Of a DNA stretch of 64,000 bases, positions 26,808 through 35,710 are shown piece after piece. Source of the DNA: JAGVSZ01 sp019137045 (GTDB taxonomy: Bacteria > Pseudomonadota > Gammaproteobacteria > Burkholderiales > SG8-39); contig JAXMFT010000010.1 of NCBI GenBank assembly GCA_046347635.1, forward strand, positions 124,001-188,000. The letters run 5' to 3'. The number at the start of each line of letters is the position of its first letter. Position 1 is the first letter of the stretch. The notes beneath the pieces were generated by a model. The model was not told where the DNA came from. It was given only the letters and a program-made list of their open reading frames with translations, and made no database searches. A program made the position numbers and the translations under genes.

Positions 26808-27014
26808 ATGAAGCTTTCGGCCCGCAACGTGTTTCCCGGCAAGGTCGTGGCCGTCAATCGCGGCCAGACGACCGCGCACGTCAAGATCGAGGTCGCGCCC
26901 GGCCTCGTGATCACCTCGTCGATCACCGTCGAGGCGGTGGACGATCTCGGGCTGAAGGTCGGCGACACGGCCACGGCCATCATCAAGGCCTCCGAGGTGA
27001 TCGTCGGGAAGTAG
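26808..27014 (+). CDS. molbindin (single TOBE/Mop domain)
   Basis: 68 residues forming one Mop domain: KLSARNVFPGKVVAVNRG at the start, HVKIEVAPGLVITSSIT in the middle and VGDTATAIIKASEVIVG at the end. Molbindins are cytoplasmic oligomers that store or buffer molybdate/tungstate. GAGGAGAA lies upstream of ATG 26808. 14 bp from the TupA-like gene and 9 bp from the Mol-type importer, so it belongs to the same Mo/W uptake operon. Confidence 0.94.
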   Translation: MKLSARNVFPGKVVAVNRGQTTAHVKIEVAPGLVITSSITVEAVDDLGLKVGDTATAIIKASEVIVGK

Positions 27015-27023
27015 CGCTCCCGC

Positions 27024-28073
27024 GTGCGCGCGCGACGCGCTTTCCTCGCCCGCGCCGCGGCGCTCGCGCTCGCGCCCGGGCTCGCGCGGCCCCAGGCGCA
27101 GCGGGAGATCGTCGACTCGGCCGGCAGGCGAGTCGCGCTCCCCGCGCGGATCGACCGCGTCTACGCGGCCGGGCCGCCGGCGAGCGTGCTCGCCTTCGCC
27201 GTCGCGCCCGACAAGCTGATCGGCTGGACCTCCCCCTTCCGCGACTACGAGCGCCCGTTCGTCGCACCCAAGTACGCCGACCTTCCGACGCTCGGCCGCC
27301 TCACCGGCCGCGGCAACACCGCGAACGTGGAAGTGGTGATCGCGGCCCGCCCGGATCTGATCTTCGATTACGGCGCCGTCACGCCGACCTTCGCCTCGCT
27401 CGCCGACCGGGTGCAGGCCCAGACCGGCATCCCGTACGTGCTGCTCGACGGCGCGTTCGAGCGCATGGCCGCAGCGATCGAGCGGTACGGGCGGATCGTG
27501 GGCGAGGCCGCGCGCGGCGGCGAGCTCGCCCGCTACGCGCGCGACACCATCGCCGACGTCGCGCAGCGCGTTGCGCGGATTCCGCAGGGGCAGCGCCCGC
27601 GCGTCTACTACGGCCGCGGGCCGCGCGGGCTCGATACCGGCCTCGCCGGCTCGATCAACGTCGAGTCGATCGAGCAGGTCGGCGCGGTGAACGTCGCCGC
27701 CGAGCTCGGCCGCGGCGGGCTCGTCCAGGTGTCGGTCGAGCAGGTGCTGCGCTGGAACCCGGACGTCATCGTGACGATCGACCCGACCTTCTATGCCGGG
27801 CTGCGGCGCGACGCGCTCTGGCGCGAGGTCGCCGCGGTGCGGAGCGGCCGCGTCTACCTCGCGCCGAACGCGCCGTTCGGCTGGGTCGACTTCCCGCCGT
27901 CGATCAACCGCCTGATCGGCCTGCGCTGGCTCGGCCGCGTGCTCTATCCCGACGCCTTCCCGGAGGACCTGCGCCCGGCGGTGCGCGACTTCTACGCGCG
28001 CATCTACCACCAGACCCCGAGCGCGGCGCAGCTCGACGCGCTGCTCGCGTCGGTGCGCCCGCAGTCGGGATGA
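27024..28073 (+). CDS. periplasmic binding protein of a BtuCD-like (Mol-type) importer
   Basis: 349 residues of the TroA/FecB-like class III binding-protein family: exported (RRAFLARAAALALAPG), IVDSAGRRVALP at the mature start, RIDRVYAAGPPAS, and WNPDVIVTIDPTF in the second lobe. The family includes iron-siderophore and cobalamin binders and MolA, which binds molybdate and tungstate. The molbindin and Tup context favours a MolA role (inference). GTG 27024; stop overlaps the permease ATG (ATGA). Confidence 0.8.
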   Translation: MRARRAFLARAAALALAPGLARPQAQREIVDSAGRRVALPARIDRVYAAGPPASVLAFAVAPDKLIGWTSPFRDYERPFVAPKYADLPTLGRLTGRGNTANVEVVIAARPDLIFDYGAVTPTFASLADRVQAQTGIPYVLLDGAFERMAAAIERYGRIVGEAARGGELARYARDTIADVAQRVARIPQGQRPRVYYGRGPRGLDTGLAGSINVESIEQVGAVNVAAELGRGGLVQVSVEQVLRWNPDVIVTIDPTFYAGLRRDALWREVAAVRSGRVYLAPNAPFGWVDFPPSINRLIGLRWLGRVLYPDAFPEDLRPAVRDFYARIYHQTPSAAQLDALLASVRPQSG

Positions 28074-29076
28074 CCGCGCGCGGCGCGGGCATCGCCGCGG
28101 GCGCGCTGGTGGCGCTCGGCGCGGTGATCTTCGCCGCGTTCGCAATCGGGCGCTATCCGGTCGCGCCCGCGGATCTCGTCGCGCTGCTGTGGAGCAAGGT
28201 CACGGGTGCGCCGCACGGCGTTCCGGCGACGGTCGAAACGGTGGTGTTCGGCGTGCGTGGTCGCGCGTGCTCGCGGCGCTCGTGGTCGGCGCCGCGCTCG
28301 CGGCGGCCGGCGCCGCCTACCAGAGCCTGTCCCGCAACCTGCTCGTGTCGCCGGACATCCTCGGCGTGTCGGCGGGGCCGCGGTGGGCGCGGTGCTCGGG
28401 ATCTTCCTGTCGCTCGGCGTGCTCGCGATCCAGGGCTCTCGCGTTCGCGTTCGGTCTCGGCGCCGTCGCGCTGGTGTACTTCACCGCCGCCGCGGTGCGC
28501 GGGCACGACCCCATCCTGGTGCTGGTGCTCGCGGGGGTGGTCGTCGGCGCGCTGCTCGGCGCCGTGGTGGCGCTGCTGAAGTACCTCGCCGACCCCTACA
28601 ACCAGCTCCCGGCGATCACGTTCTGGCTGCTCGGGAGCCTGGCCGCCACGAACCGCGACGACTTCGTCGCGGCGGCGCCGCTCGTGCTGGCCGCGCTCGT
28701 GCCGCTCTGGCTCCTGCGCTGGCGCATCAACCTGCTCTCCCTCGGCGACGAGGAGGCGCGGGCGCTCGGCGTGGAGACCGGGCGCACGCGCGTCGCGGTG
28801 ATCGCCTGCGCGACGCTCATGACCGCGGCGGCGGTGTCGATCGCGGGGATCGTCGGCTGGGTCGGGCTCCTGATCCCGCACTTCGCGCGCCTCCTCGTCG
28901 GGCCGGACTTCGCGCGGCTGCTGCCGACCGCGGTCGTCCTCGGCGCGGCCTTCCTGCTCGGCGTCGACATCCTCGCGCGCACCGCGGCGCGCATCGAGAT
29001 CCCGCTCGGCGTGCTGACCGCGTTCGTCGGCACGCCGCTCTTCCTGGCAGCTCGCCGCGCGGCGGAGCTGGCAGTG
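28070..29076 (+). pseudogene. BtuC/MolB-type permease, reading frame broken by indels
   Basis: FecCD-family permease that should partner the upstream binding protein. Homology runs through the whole stretch (AGAAYQSLSRNLLVSPDILG, GHDPILVLVLAGVVVGALLG, AGIVGWVGLLIPHFARLLVG) but crosses three frame changes: a missing base near 28257, a missing base near 28376 and an extra base near 28437. After the last, the frame runs open into the ATPase with no stop, so a further indel near 29050 is possible. Either a decayed gene or clustered sequence errors; coding quality between breaks is intact. Confidence 0.75.
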
Positions 29077-29868
29077 ATGCGGCTCGAGGCGCGCGACCTC
29101 GCGTTCGGCTATCCGGGGCATCCGGTGGGCCGCGGCGTGACGCTCGCGTTCGCGGCGGGCGAGGTCGTCTGTCTCCTCGGGCCGAACGGGGGCGGCAAGA
29201 CCACGTCTTTCAAGACCGTGCTCGGCCTGCTCCCGGCGCAGGGCGGCGCCGTGTGCGTGGACGGCGCCGACCTCGCGACGCCCTGCGCGCGCCGCGGTCG
29301 CGCGGCGGCTGAGCTACGTCCCGCAGGCGCATGCCGGCTACTTCCCTTTCACGGTGCGCGACGTGGTGCTGATGGGGCGCACCGCGCACCTGGGCGTGTT
29401 CGCCGCGCCGTCGCGGCACGACCGCGCGGTCGCGGACGACGCGCTCGCGCGCATGGGGCTCGACGCGCTCGCGCAGTCCGAGTAACGCGCATCTCCGGCG
29501 GCGAGCGCCAGCTCGCGCTCATCGCGCGCGCACTCGCGCAGGAGGGCCGGATCGTCGTGATGGACGAGCCCACCGCGAGCCTCGACTTCGGCAACCAGGT
29601 CAGGGTGCTCGAGCAGGTGCGCGCCTGGCGGCCGGGGGCATCGGCGTCGTCGCTGTCGACGCACGACCCGGACCAGGCGTTCCTGTGCGCGGATCGGGTG
29701 GCGCTGTTCCACCGCGGGACGCTGCTCTGCGCCGATGCGCCGGAGCGCGCGGTGACAGCCGATCACCTGCGCCTCGTCTACGGCGTCGAGGTGCGGATCG
29801 AGACGGTCGCCGACGGCGCGGGCGGCGTGCGCCGCGTGTGCGTCCCGCGGGTGGCGGACGCGCGGTGA
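29077..29868 (+). pseudogene. BtuD/MolC-type ABC ATPase, reading frame broken by indels
   Basis: ABC ATPase of the iron/cobalamin/Mol class. Walker A GPNGGGKTTSFK, Q-loop SYVPQAHAGYFPF (in the shifted frame), signature ISGGERQLALIARAL, Walker B VVMDEPTASLDFG and LSTHDPDQAF are all encoded. They are spread over shifted frames: an extra C at 29281-29283, a missing base near 29484 beside an in-frame TAA, a missing base near 29625 and an extra base near 29651. ATG 29077 is the likely start. Function is lost if the indels are real. Confidence 0.75.
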
Positions 29869-29895
29869 GGGCGATTGGCGCGGCGCGCAGCGCGC

Positions 29896-31185
29896 TCAGC
29901 GCAGGTTGCCGGTGTGGCCGACCGAATAGCGGCCGGGCTGCGGCCACACGGTGAGGCCGTGCGGCTCGGCGCCGACCTGGATCTGGACCACCGCGCCGGA
30001 AGTCGTGTCGAAGCGGTAGACGACGTCGTCGTAGCGCGCCGCGAGCCACAGCCAGCGGCCGTCGGCGCTGATGTTGCCCATGTCGGGGCTGCCGCCGCCG
30101 GGCACCGGCCACCGCGCCACGACCTTCTCGCTGCCGAAGTCGATCACGGACACGCTGCCATCGCCGTTCTTCGGGCCGTGCACCTTGTGCGACCCGCGAT
30201 TGGCGACGTACAGCAGCTTCCCGTCGCGGCTGGGGTAGAGCCCGTGCGCGCCGAGCCCGGTCGGGATGAAGCCGACCTGCTTGAAGGCGTCGCCGTCGAC
30301 CACGTGCACCCCGTCGGCGTGCATGTCCGCGACGTAGAACCGCTTCCCGTCGGGCGAGATCCGGATGTCCTGGGGCATGCCGCGTTGAGCCGTGCAGATT
30401 TCCGTCTCCCCCGGCTCCCAGGGTTGCCCGGCCTTGGCGCGCGGGCCGCCCGGCACTTCCTTGAAGCGCCGCTCGGGCATCTGCAGCTTGAGGTAGCCGA
30501 GCACCTTGCGCGCGGGAAGGTCGATCTTGACCAGCGTGCCGGCGAACTCGCACGTGAAGAGCGCGAAGCGGCCGTCGATCGAGAAGTCCGCGTGGTTGAT
30601 GCCGGGGCAGCCGGGCGTATCGATCGAGTACTGCAGCTGCATCGACTTCGGATCGCGGAAATCGAGGCGCTTGCGCGCTTCGGCCACCACGATCGCCGAC
30701 TTGCCGTCCGGCGTGAAGTACATGTTGTAGGGGTCGTCCACCGGCACGCTCTTGCCGGGCTTGCCGGTGCGCGGGTCGATCGGCGTGAGGCTGCCGTCGG
30801 TGCGGCGTTCGGCGTTGTTCGTGGCCCAGAGGGTGCTCAGGTCCCACGACGGCACGATGTGCTGCGGACCGATGCCGACCTTGAACCGGTCCACGACCTT
30901 CAGCGTCGCGGGGTCGATGACGTACACGTCGTTCGAGCGCAGGTTGGGCACGTAGATGCGCTCGAGGTGGCCTGCGACCGCGGGGCTCATCTTGCCGGGC
31001 GCCGTCTCGCTGTAGACGTTGCGCGGGTCGGGCACCGGCGGCATGCCGGGCACCGTGGTCACCGCGGCCGGTGCGCTCGCCTGCGGGGCGGGCGCCTGCG
31101 CGCCGACCACGCCGACCATCGTGCCGGCGGCGAGCGCCGCCAGGCTCGTCGCGCCGATTGCGTACCCCTTGAGCATTCGATGCAT
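29896..31185 (-). CDS. exported YVTN-type beta-propeller protein
   Basis: 429 residues with a signal peptide (about residues 1-30, ending near VGAQA). Repeated propeller blades show RIYVPNLRSNDVYVIDPAT, MYFTPDGKSAIVV, IRISPDGKRFYVADMHADGV, LYPSRDGKLLYVANRGS and NISADGRWLWLAARYDD. No CxxCH haem site. It resembles periplasmic cytochrome-d1-like or lactonase-like propellers of unknown function. Divergent from mobB across 262 bp and convergent with the Mol ATPase; no clear functional link to either. Confidence 0.82.
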   Translation of the reverse strand: MHRMLKGYAIGATSLAALAAGTMVGVVGAQAPAPQASAPAAVTTVPGMPPVPDPRNVYSETAPGKMSPAVAGHLERIYVPNLRSNDVYVIDPATLKVVDRFKVGIGPQHIVPSWDLSTLWATNNAERRTDGSLTPIDPRTGKPGKSVPVDDPYNMYFTPDGKSAIVVAEARKRLDFRDPKSMQLQYSIDTPGCPGINHADFSIDGRFALFTCEFAGTLVKIDLPARKVLGYLKLQMPERRFKEVPGGPRAKAGQPWEPGETEICTAQRGMPQDIRISPDGKRFYVADMHADGVHVVDGDAFKQVGFIPTGLGAHGLYPSRDGKLLYVANRGSHKVHGPKNGDGSVSVIDFGSEKVVARWPVPGGGSPDMGNISADGRWLWLAARYDDVVYRFDTTSGAVVQIQVGAEPHGLTVWPQPGRYSVGHTGNLR

Positions 31186-31377
31186 TGCGGACGCCTCAGT
31201 CTCTCGCCGGCCTGGGTGCCGGCAATCCCGTGCAAATTCAATCGAGTGGAGGCGGACTTTACCAGACGCGCGCGGTCCCGCGGCGCGCATTACTGGGCAT
31301 CCCGCCGCCGGCACGCGGCGCGCCCGCCACGCGCTAGACCCTTGTCGCCACGGGGTCGGGCGCCGCACGCCCCCTGC

Positions 31378-31383
31378 TAGAAT
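31378..31383 (+). promoter_or_regulatory. candidate -10 element of the mobB-crcB unit
   Basis: TAGAAT inside CTAGAATCG, 65 bp before mobB, identical in core to the element before menA. No good -35 at standard spacing. Confidence 0.4.
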
Positions 31384-31447
31384 CGGCTCGTTCAATCAAC
31401 GGCTTCGATGCGCGCGCCGGCGCCCGGCGGCGCGCCGGCCCCAGACC

Positions 31448-31957
31448 ATGAAAGTGTTCGGTTTCGCCGGCTGGTCCAACAGCGGCAAGACGACGCTCAT
31501 CGAGCAGCTCATCCCGCGCTTCGTGACCAACGGGCTCGACGTGTCGCTCATCAAGCACGCGCACCACGACTTCGACATCGACCGCCCGGGGAAGGACTCG
31601 TACCGGCACCGCGCGGCCGGCTGCAAGGAGGTGATGGTCGCCTCCGCCCACCGCTGGGTGATCATGCACGAGCTGCGCGGCGCGCCGGAACCGACGCTCG
31701 AGGAACAGATCGCGCGCATGGCGCCGTGCGACCTGCTGCTGGTCGAGGGCTTCAAGTTCGACCCGATCCCGAAGCTCGAGATCTTCCGCGCGGCGAACGG
31801 CAAGGCGCCGCTGCATCCGAACGACCCGCACATCGTCGCGCTCGCCACCGACCGGCCCTTCGACTCGCCGCTGCCGCAGTTCGGCCTGCGGGACTACGAC
31901 GCGATCGCGGAGTTCGTCCTCGTGCACCACGGCTTCCGGCGGACGATGCTCGCATGA
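31448..31957 (+). CDS. mobB: molybdopterin-guanine dinucleotide biosynthesis adapter MobB
   Basis: 169-residue GTP-binding protein with P-loop GWSNSGKTTLIEQLIP (~8-23), IKHAHHDFDIDRPGKDSYRH and LLLVEGFKFDPIPKLEIFR. MobB assists MobA in forming the guanylylated cofactor. ATG 31448 gives family length; upstream in-frame codons are non-homologous. Overlaps moeA2 by 4 bp (ATGA), starting the second Moco operon. Confidence 0.93.
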   Translation: MKVFGFAGWSNSGKTTLIEQLIPRFVTNGLDVSLIKHAHHDFDIDRPGKDSYRHRAAGCKEVMVASAHRWVIMHELRGAPEPTLEEQIARMAPCDLLLVEGFKFDPIPKLEIFRAANGKAPLHPNDPHIVALATDRPFDSPLPQFGLRDYDAIAEFVLVHHGFRRTMLA

Positions 31958-33174
31958 ACCGGGGCCTGCTCTCGGTCGAGGAGGCGCTCGAGCGGCTGCT
32001 CGCCGGCGCGCGCGCCGTGGGCGAGGTCGAGTCCGTGCCCACGATGGCCGCGACCGGCCGCGTGCTCGCGCAGGCGCAGACCTCCGCGCTGAACGTGCCG
32101 CCGCTCGACAACACTGCGATGGACGGCTACGCGGTGCGCGCGGCCGACTGCGCCTCGGGCGCGGCGCGGCTGCGCGTCGCGCAGCGCATTCCCGCCGGCG
32201 CGGTCGGGAAGCCGCTCGCGCCGGGCACCGCCGCGCGCATCTTCACCGGCGCGCCCATCCCGCCCGGCGCCGACGCGGTGGTGATGCAGGAGCAGACCGA
32301 GGCGGCCGGCGACGACGTGATCGTGAAGCACGCGCCGAAGGCGGGCGAGTGGATCCGCCGCGCCGGCGAGGACATCCGCGCGGGCAGCGCGATCCTCGCG
32401 GCCGGCGTCCGCCTGCGCGCGCAGGAGATCGGGCTGGCGGCGTCGGTCGGGATCGCCGCGCTGCCCGTGTTCAGGCGGGTGAGGGTGGCGCTCTTCTCCA
32501 CCGGCAACGAGCTCGTCATGCCGGGCGAGCCGCTGCCCGCGGGCGCGATCTACAACTCCAACCGCTTCACGCTCACCGGCCTCCTGCAGATGCTCGGGTG
32601 CGAGGTCGCCGACCTCGGCATCGTCCCGGACGCGCTGGAATCCACGCGCGCGGCGCTGCGCGAGGCGGCGGGGATCAGCGACCTCATCGTCACCTCGGGG
32701 GGCGTGTCGGTGGGCGAAGAGGACCACGTGAAGCCGGCGGTCGACGCCGAAGGGCGGCTCGACCTCTGGCGCATCGCGATCAAGCCCGGGCGCCCGCTCG
32801 CGTACGGCGCGGTGCGCCGCGCCGGCGGCGGCGAAGCGGGCTTCCTCGGGCTGCCGGGCAATCCGGTGTCGAGCTTCGTGACCTTCCTGCTGTTCGTGCG
32901 CCCGTACGTGCTCCGCCTCCAGGGCGCGGCGGAGAGCCCGCCCAGGGGCTACGCGGTGCGCGCCGACTTCGACTGGCCGCGGCCCGATCCCCGGCGCGAG
33001 TTCCTGCGCGCGCGATTCAACCGCGACGGCGGGCTCGATCTCTTTCCGAACCAGAGCTCGGGGGTGCTCACCTCCACCGTGTGGGGCGACGGGCTCGTCG
33101 ACAACCCGGCGCAGCGCCCGATCAAGCGGGGCGACACCGTGCGCTTCCTGCCGTTCGCCGAGCTGCTGCGCTGA
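31954..33174 (+). CDS. moeA: molybdopterin molybdenumtransferase MoeA (copy 2)
   Basis: 406 residues, full MoeA layout: LDNTAMDGYAVRA, LFSTGNELVMPGEPL, VTSGGVSVGEEDHVK, GLPGNPVSSFVTFLLF. All catalytic-domain motifs are intact, as in the copy at 2400-3665, but sequence identity is moderate, suggesting old duplication or separate origin. In organisms with two MoeA proteins the copies may favour different metals (Mo or W) or enzymes; here that is only a hypothesis. Co-transcribed with mobB, moaD and moaE. Confidence 0.94.
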   Translation: MNRGLLSVEEALERLLAGARAVGEVESVPTMAATGRVLAQAQTSALNVPPLDNTAMDGYAVRAADCASGAARLRVAQRIPAGAVGKPLAPGTAARIFTGAPIPPGADAVVMQEQTEAAGDDVIVKHAPKAGEWIRRAGEDIRAGSAILAAGVRLRAQEIGLAASVGIAALPVFRRVRVALFSTGNELVMPGEPLPAGAIYNSNRFTLTGLLQMLGCEVADLGIVPDALESTRAALREAAGISDLIVTSGGVSVGEEDHVKPAVDAEGRLDLWRIAIKPGRPLAYGAVRRAGGGEAGFLGLPGNPVSSFVTFLLFVRPYVLRLQGAAESPPRGYAVRADFDWPRPDPRREFLRARFNRDGGLDLFPNQSSGVLTSTVWGDGLVDNPAQRPIKRGDTVRFLPFAELLR

Positions 33175-33177
33175 GCC

Positions 33178-33432
33178 ATGCTGAAGCTGCTCTATTTCGC
33201 CATGCTGCGCGAGGACCTCGGGATCGGCGCCGAGGAGCTCGCCCTGCCCGCGGGCGTGACCACCGTCGCGGGCCTGCGCGCCCACCTCGTCGCGCGCGGG
33301 GGCGCGTGGGCCTCGACGCTCGCCGGCGGGAAGGCGCTGCGCGTGGCCGTGAACCAGGAGATGGCCGGCCCCGCGACGCCGGTCGGACCGGGCGACGAGG
33401 TCGCGTTCTTCCCTCCGGTCACCGGCGGCTGA
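33178..33432 (+). CDS. moaD: molybdopterin synthase sulfur carrier MoaD
   Basis: 84-residue ubiquitin-like protein (KLLYFAMLREDLG at the start, DEVAFFPPVTGG at the end). The C-terminal Gly-Gly becomes the thiocarboxylate that supplies sulfur to molybdopterin. 3 bp after moeA2 and 2 bp before moaE, its partner subunit. Confidence 0.95.
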   Translation: MLKLLYFAMLREDLGIGAEELALPAGVTTVAGLRAHLVARGGAWASTLAGGKALRVAVNQEMAGPATPVGPGDEVAFFPPVTGG

Positions 33433-33434
33433 CG

Positions 33435-33908
33435 ATGCCGACGATCCGGGTCCAGACCGAGGACTTCGACGCGGGCGCCGAGATCGCGCAGATCCGCGCC
33501 GGCAACCCGCGGGTCGGGGCCGTGGCGAGCTTCGTCGGCACCTGTCGCGACACGAACGACGGCGACGCGGTCGCGGCGATGACGCTCGAGCACTACCCCG
33601 GCATGACCGAGAAGGCGCTCGCGCAGATCGTGGACGAGGCGATCGCGCGCTGGCGCGTGCTGGACGTGACGGTCGTGCATCGCGTCGGCGAGCTGAAACC
33701 CGGCGACCAGATCGTGCTCGTGGTCGTGTCGGGCGCGCATCGCGGCGAGGCCTTCGCCGCGTGCGAGTTCCTGATGGACTACCTGAAGACGCGCGCGCCG
33801 TTCTGGAAGAAGGAGCAGACGCCGGCGGGCGCGCGCTGGGTCGAGGCGCGCGCCTCCGACGACGAGGCGGCCGCGCGCTGGGTCGCGGGGACGAAAGACG
33901 CGGCGTGA
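33435..33908 (+). CDS. moaE: molybdopterin synthase catalytic subunit MoaE
   Basis: 157 residues. Family motifs: VGAVASFVGTCRDTNDG, LEHYPGMTEKAL, VVHRVGELKPGDQIVLVVV, and KTRAPFWKKEQ with the catalytic lysines. Forms the MoaD2-MoaE2 synthase that converts cPMP to molybdopterin. Its stop overlaps crcB as GTGA. Confidence 0.95.
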   Translation: MPTIRVQTEDFDAGAEIAQIRAGNPRVGAVASFVGTCRDTNDGDAVAAMTLEHYPGMTEKALAQIVDEAIARWRVLDVTVVHRVGELKPGDQIVLVVVSGAHRGEAFAACEFLMDYLKTRAPFWKKEQTPAGARWVEARASDDEAAARWVAGTKDAA

Positions 33909-34285
33909 ACGCCGCGGGCGCCGCTGCGGTCGGCATCGGGGCCGCCCTCGGCGCCTGGCTGCGCTGGGCGCTCGGCGTGGGACTGAACGCCTTTGTGCCC
34001 CAACTGCCGCTCGGGACCCTCGCCGCCAACCTGATCGGCGGGTTTCTCGTCGGCGTCGCGGTCGCGCTCTTCGAGGCGCACGGGCACCTCGCGCCGGCGC
34101 TGCGCCTCTTCGTCGTGACCGGTTTTCTCGGGGGGCTGACGACGTTCTCGGCCTTCTCCGGCGAGTCGGCCGCGCTGCTGATGTCGGGGCGCTTCGGGTG
34201 GGCGTTCCTGCACCTGGCGAGCCACCTCGTCGGGTCGATCGCGCTGACCGTCCTCGGGGTGTGGACCGTGCGCGCGCTCGCGTAG
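33905..34285 (+). CDS. crcB: fluoride exporter CrcB/Fluc
   Basis: 126-residue four-helix membrane protein. Motifs GAALGAWLRWALG, GTLAANLIGGFLVGVAVAL and VTGFLGGLTTFSAFSGE (the T-T-F-S selectivity region) are those of dual-topology fluoride channels. GTG 33905 overlaps moaE. Finding it at the end of a Moco operon is unusual but may only reflect gene packing; no fluoride riboswitch is possible at this overlapping junction. Confidence 0.93.
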   Translation: MNAAGAAAVGIGAALGAWLRWALGVGLNAFVPQLPLGTLAANLIGGFLVGVAVALFEAHGHLAPALRLFVVTGFLGGLTTFSAFSGESAALLMSGRFGWAFLHLASHLVGSIALTVLGVWTVRALA

Positions 34286-34294
34286 CGGCCGCGC

Positions 34295-34312
34295 GGGCCC
34301 GGCTCCGGGCCC
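34295..34312 (+). terminator. terminator-like hairpin after crcB
   Basis: 8-bp GC stem (34295-34302 with 34305-34312) ten bp after the crcB stop, followed by TTGTCGCT. Weak T tract; could separate the Moco operon from ccm. Confidence 0.4.
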
Positions 34313-34400
34313 TTGTCGCTCGACCCCGGGTCGCTTACCCTCGCGCCTCCGACGCCGGCCACGCTCCGGCGGGCCGCCCGGAGCGCCATCCACCCGTCCG

Positions 34401-35039
34401 ATGCTCGAAGCCCGCGACCTCGAATGCACCCGCGGCGAGCGCGTGCTCTTCAGCGCGCTCGCGCTGCGCGTGGAGCCGGGCACGCTGCTGCGCGTGGCCG
34501 GCCCGAACGGCACCGGCAAGACGAGCCTGCTGCGCATGCTGTGCGGCCTGCTGCAGCCGACGCAGGGCGAGGTCCGCTGGCGCGAGAAGCCGATTCGCCT
34601 CTTGAAGGAGGAGTACTGGGCCGCGCTCGCGTACGTCGGGCACCTGAACGGCGTCAAGGACGACCTCACGGCGGCCGAGAACCTGCGCGCTTCGGCCGGC
34701 ATCGCCGGGCTCGACGCGGACGAGGGCACGGTGCGCGGCGCGCTCGACGCGGTGGGGCTCGCCGGGTTCGAGGACTCGCTCGCGCGCTTCCTGTCGCAGG
34801 GCCAGAAGCGGCGCATCGCGCTCGCGCGGCTCCACCTGAGCGGCGCGGTGCCGCTGTGGATCCTCGACGAGCCGTTCACCGCGCTCGACGCGCGCGGCGT
34901 CGCGGAGCTGAGCGCGCTGGTCGCGCGCCAGCTCGCGGGCGGCGGCATCGTGGTCCTCACCACGCACCAGGAAGTGCCGGTGGCGGCGGTGCGCGCCGCG
35001 ACGGTCGAGCTCGGGCGCGAGCGGGAGCCGCGCTCGTGA
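34401..35039 (+). CDS. ccmA: cytochrome c biogenesis ABC ATPase CcmA
   Basis: 212-residue ABC ATPase with Walker A GPNGTGKTSLLRML (~35), signature LSQGQKRRIALARL and Walker B LWILDEPFTALDARG. With CcmB it powers release of haem-loaded CcmE. First gene of ccmABCDEFGHI; the 115-bp gap upstream should hold the operon promoter, though no clear -35/-10 is seen. Confidence 0.95.
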   Translation: MLEARDLECTRGERVLFSALALRVEPGTLLRVAGPNGTGKTSLLRMLCGLLQPTQGEVRWREKPIRLLKEEYWAALAYVGHLNGVKDDLTAAENLRASAGIAGLDADEGTVRGALDAVGLAGFEDSLARFLSQGQKRRIALARLHLSGAVPLWILDEPFTALDARGVAELSALVARQLAGGGIVVLTTHQEVPVAAVRAATVELGREREPRS

Positions 35040-35704
35040 TCGGGACCGTCGCCGCGGTCGTCCGGCGCGACCTCCTGCTCGCGTTCCGGCAGCGCGCCGA
35101 CGTCGCGAACACGCTGCTCTTCTTCGTCGTGGTGGTGACGATGGTGCCGCTCGGCGTGGGCGCGGAGCCGAACCTGCTGCGCGCGATCGCGCCGGGCGTC
35201 GTGTGGGTCGCCGCGCTGCTCGCGGCGATCCTCTCGCTCAACCGCCTCTTCGCCGCCGACTTCGCCGACGGCACGCTCGAGCAGATGCTGATCTCCGCCG
35301 AGCCGCTGCCGCTCATCGTGCTCGGCAAGACCGCCGCGCACTGGCTGGTGACCGGGCTGCCGGTCACCGCGATGTCGGTCGTGCTCGGCGTCATGTTCGA
35401 CCTCGGCGCCGAGGCCACCGCCACCCTGGCCGCCGCGCTCGCGCTCGGGACGCCGGTGCTGTCGCTCGTCGGCGCGGTCGGCGCCGCCCTGACGCTCGGG
35501 CTGAGAGGGGGCGGCGTGCTAGTATCGCTGCTCGTCTTGCCGCTGTACGTGCCCGTGCTGATCCTCGGCGCGGGATCGGTCGAGGCGGTCGCGGCGGGGC
35601 TCGGCGCCGCGCCGTACCTGCTGCTCCTCGGCGCGCTCGCGCTGTTCGCCCTGGTCCTCACGCCGTGGGCCGTGTCGGCGGCGTTGCGGATCTCGGTAGA
35701 GTGA
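35036..35704 (+). CDS. ccmB: haem exporter permease CcmB
   Basis: 222 residues, six hydrophobic helices. The FADGTLEQMLISAEPLPLIVLGK segment in the first half and SLLVLPLYVPVLILGAG are typical. GTG 35036 overlaps the ccmA stop as GTGA. Membrane partner of CcmA. Confidence 0.95.
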   Translation: MIGTVAAVVRRDLLLAFRQRADVANTLLFFVVVVTMVPLGVGAEPNLLRAIAPGVVWVAALLAAILSLNRLFAADFADGTLEQMLISAEPLPLIVLGKTAAHWLVTGLPVTAMSVVLGVMFDLGAEATATLAAALALGTPVLSLVGAVGAALTLGLRGGGVLVSLLVLPLYVPVLILGAGSVEAVAAGLGAAPYLLLLGALALFALVLTPWAVSAALRISVE

Positions 35705-35710
35705 ACTGAA

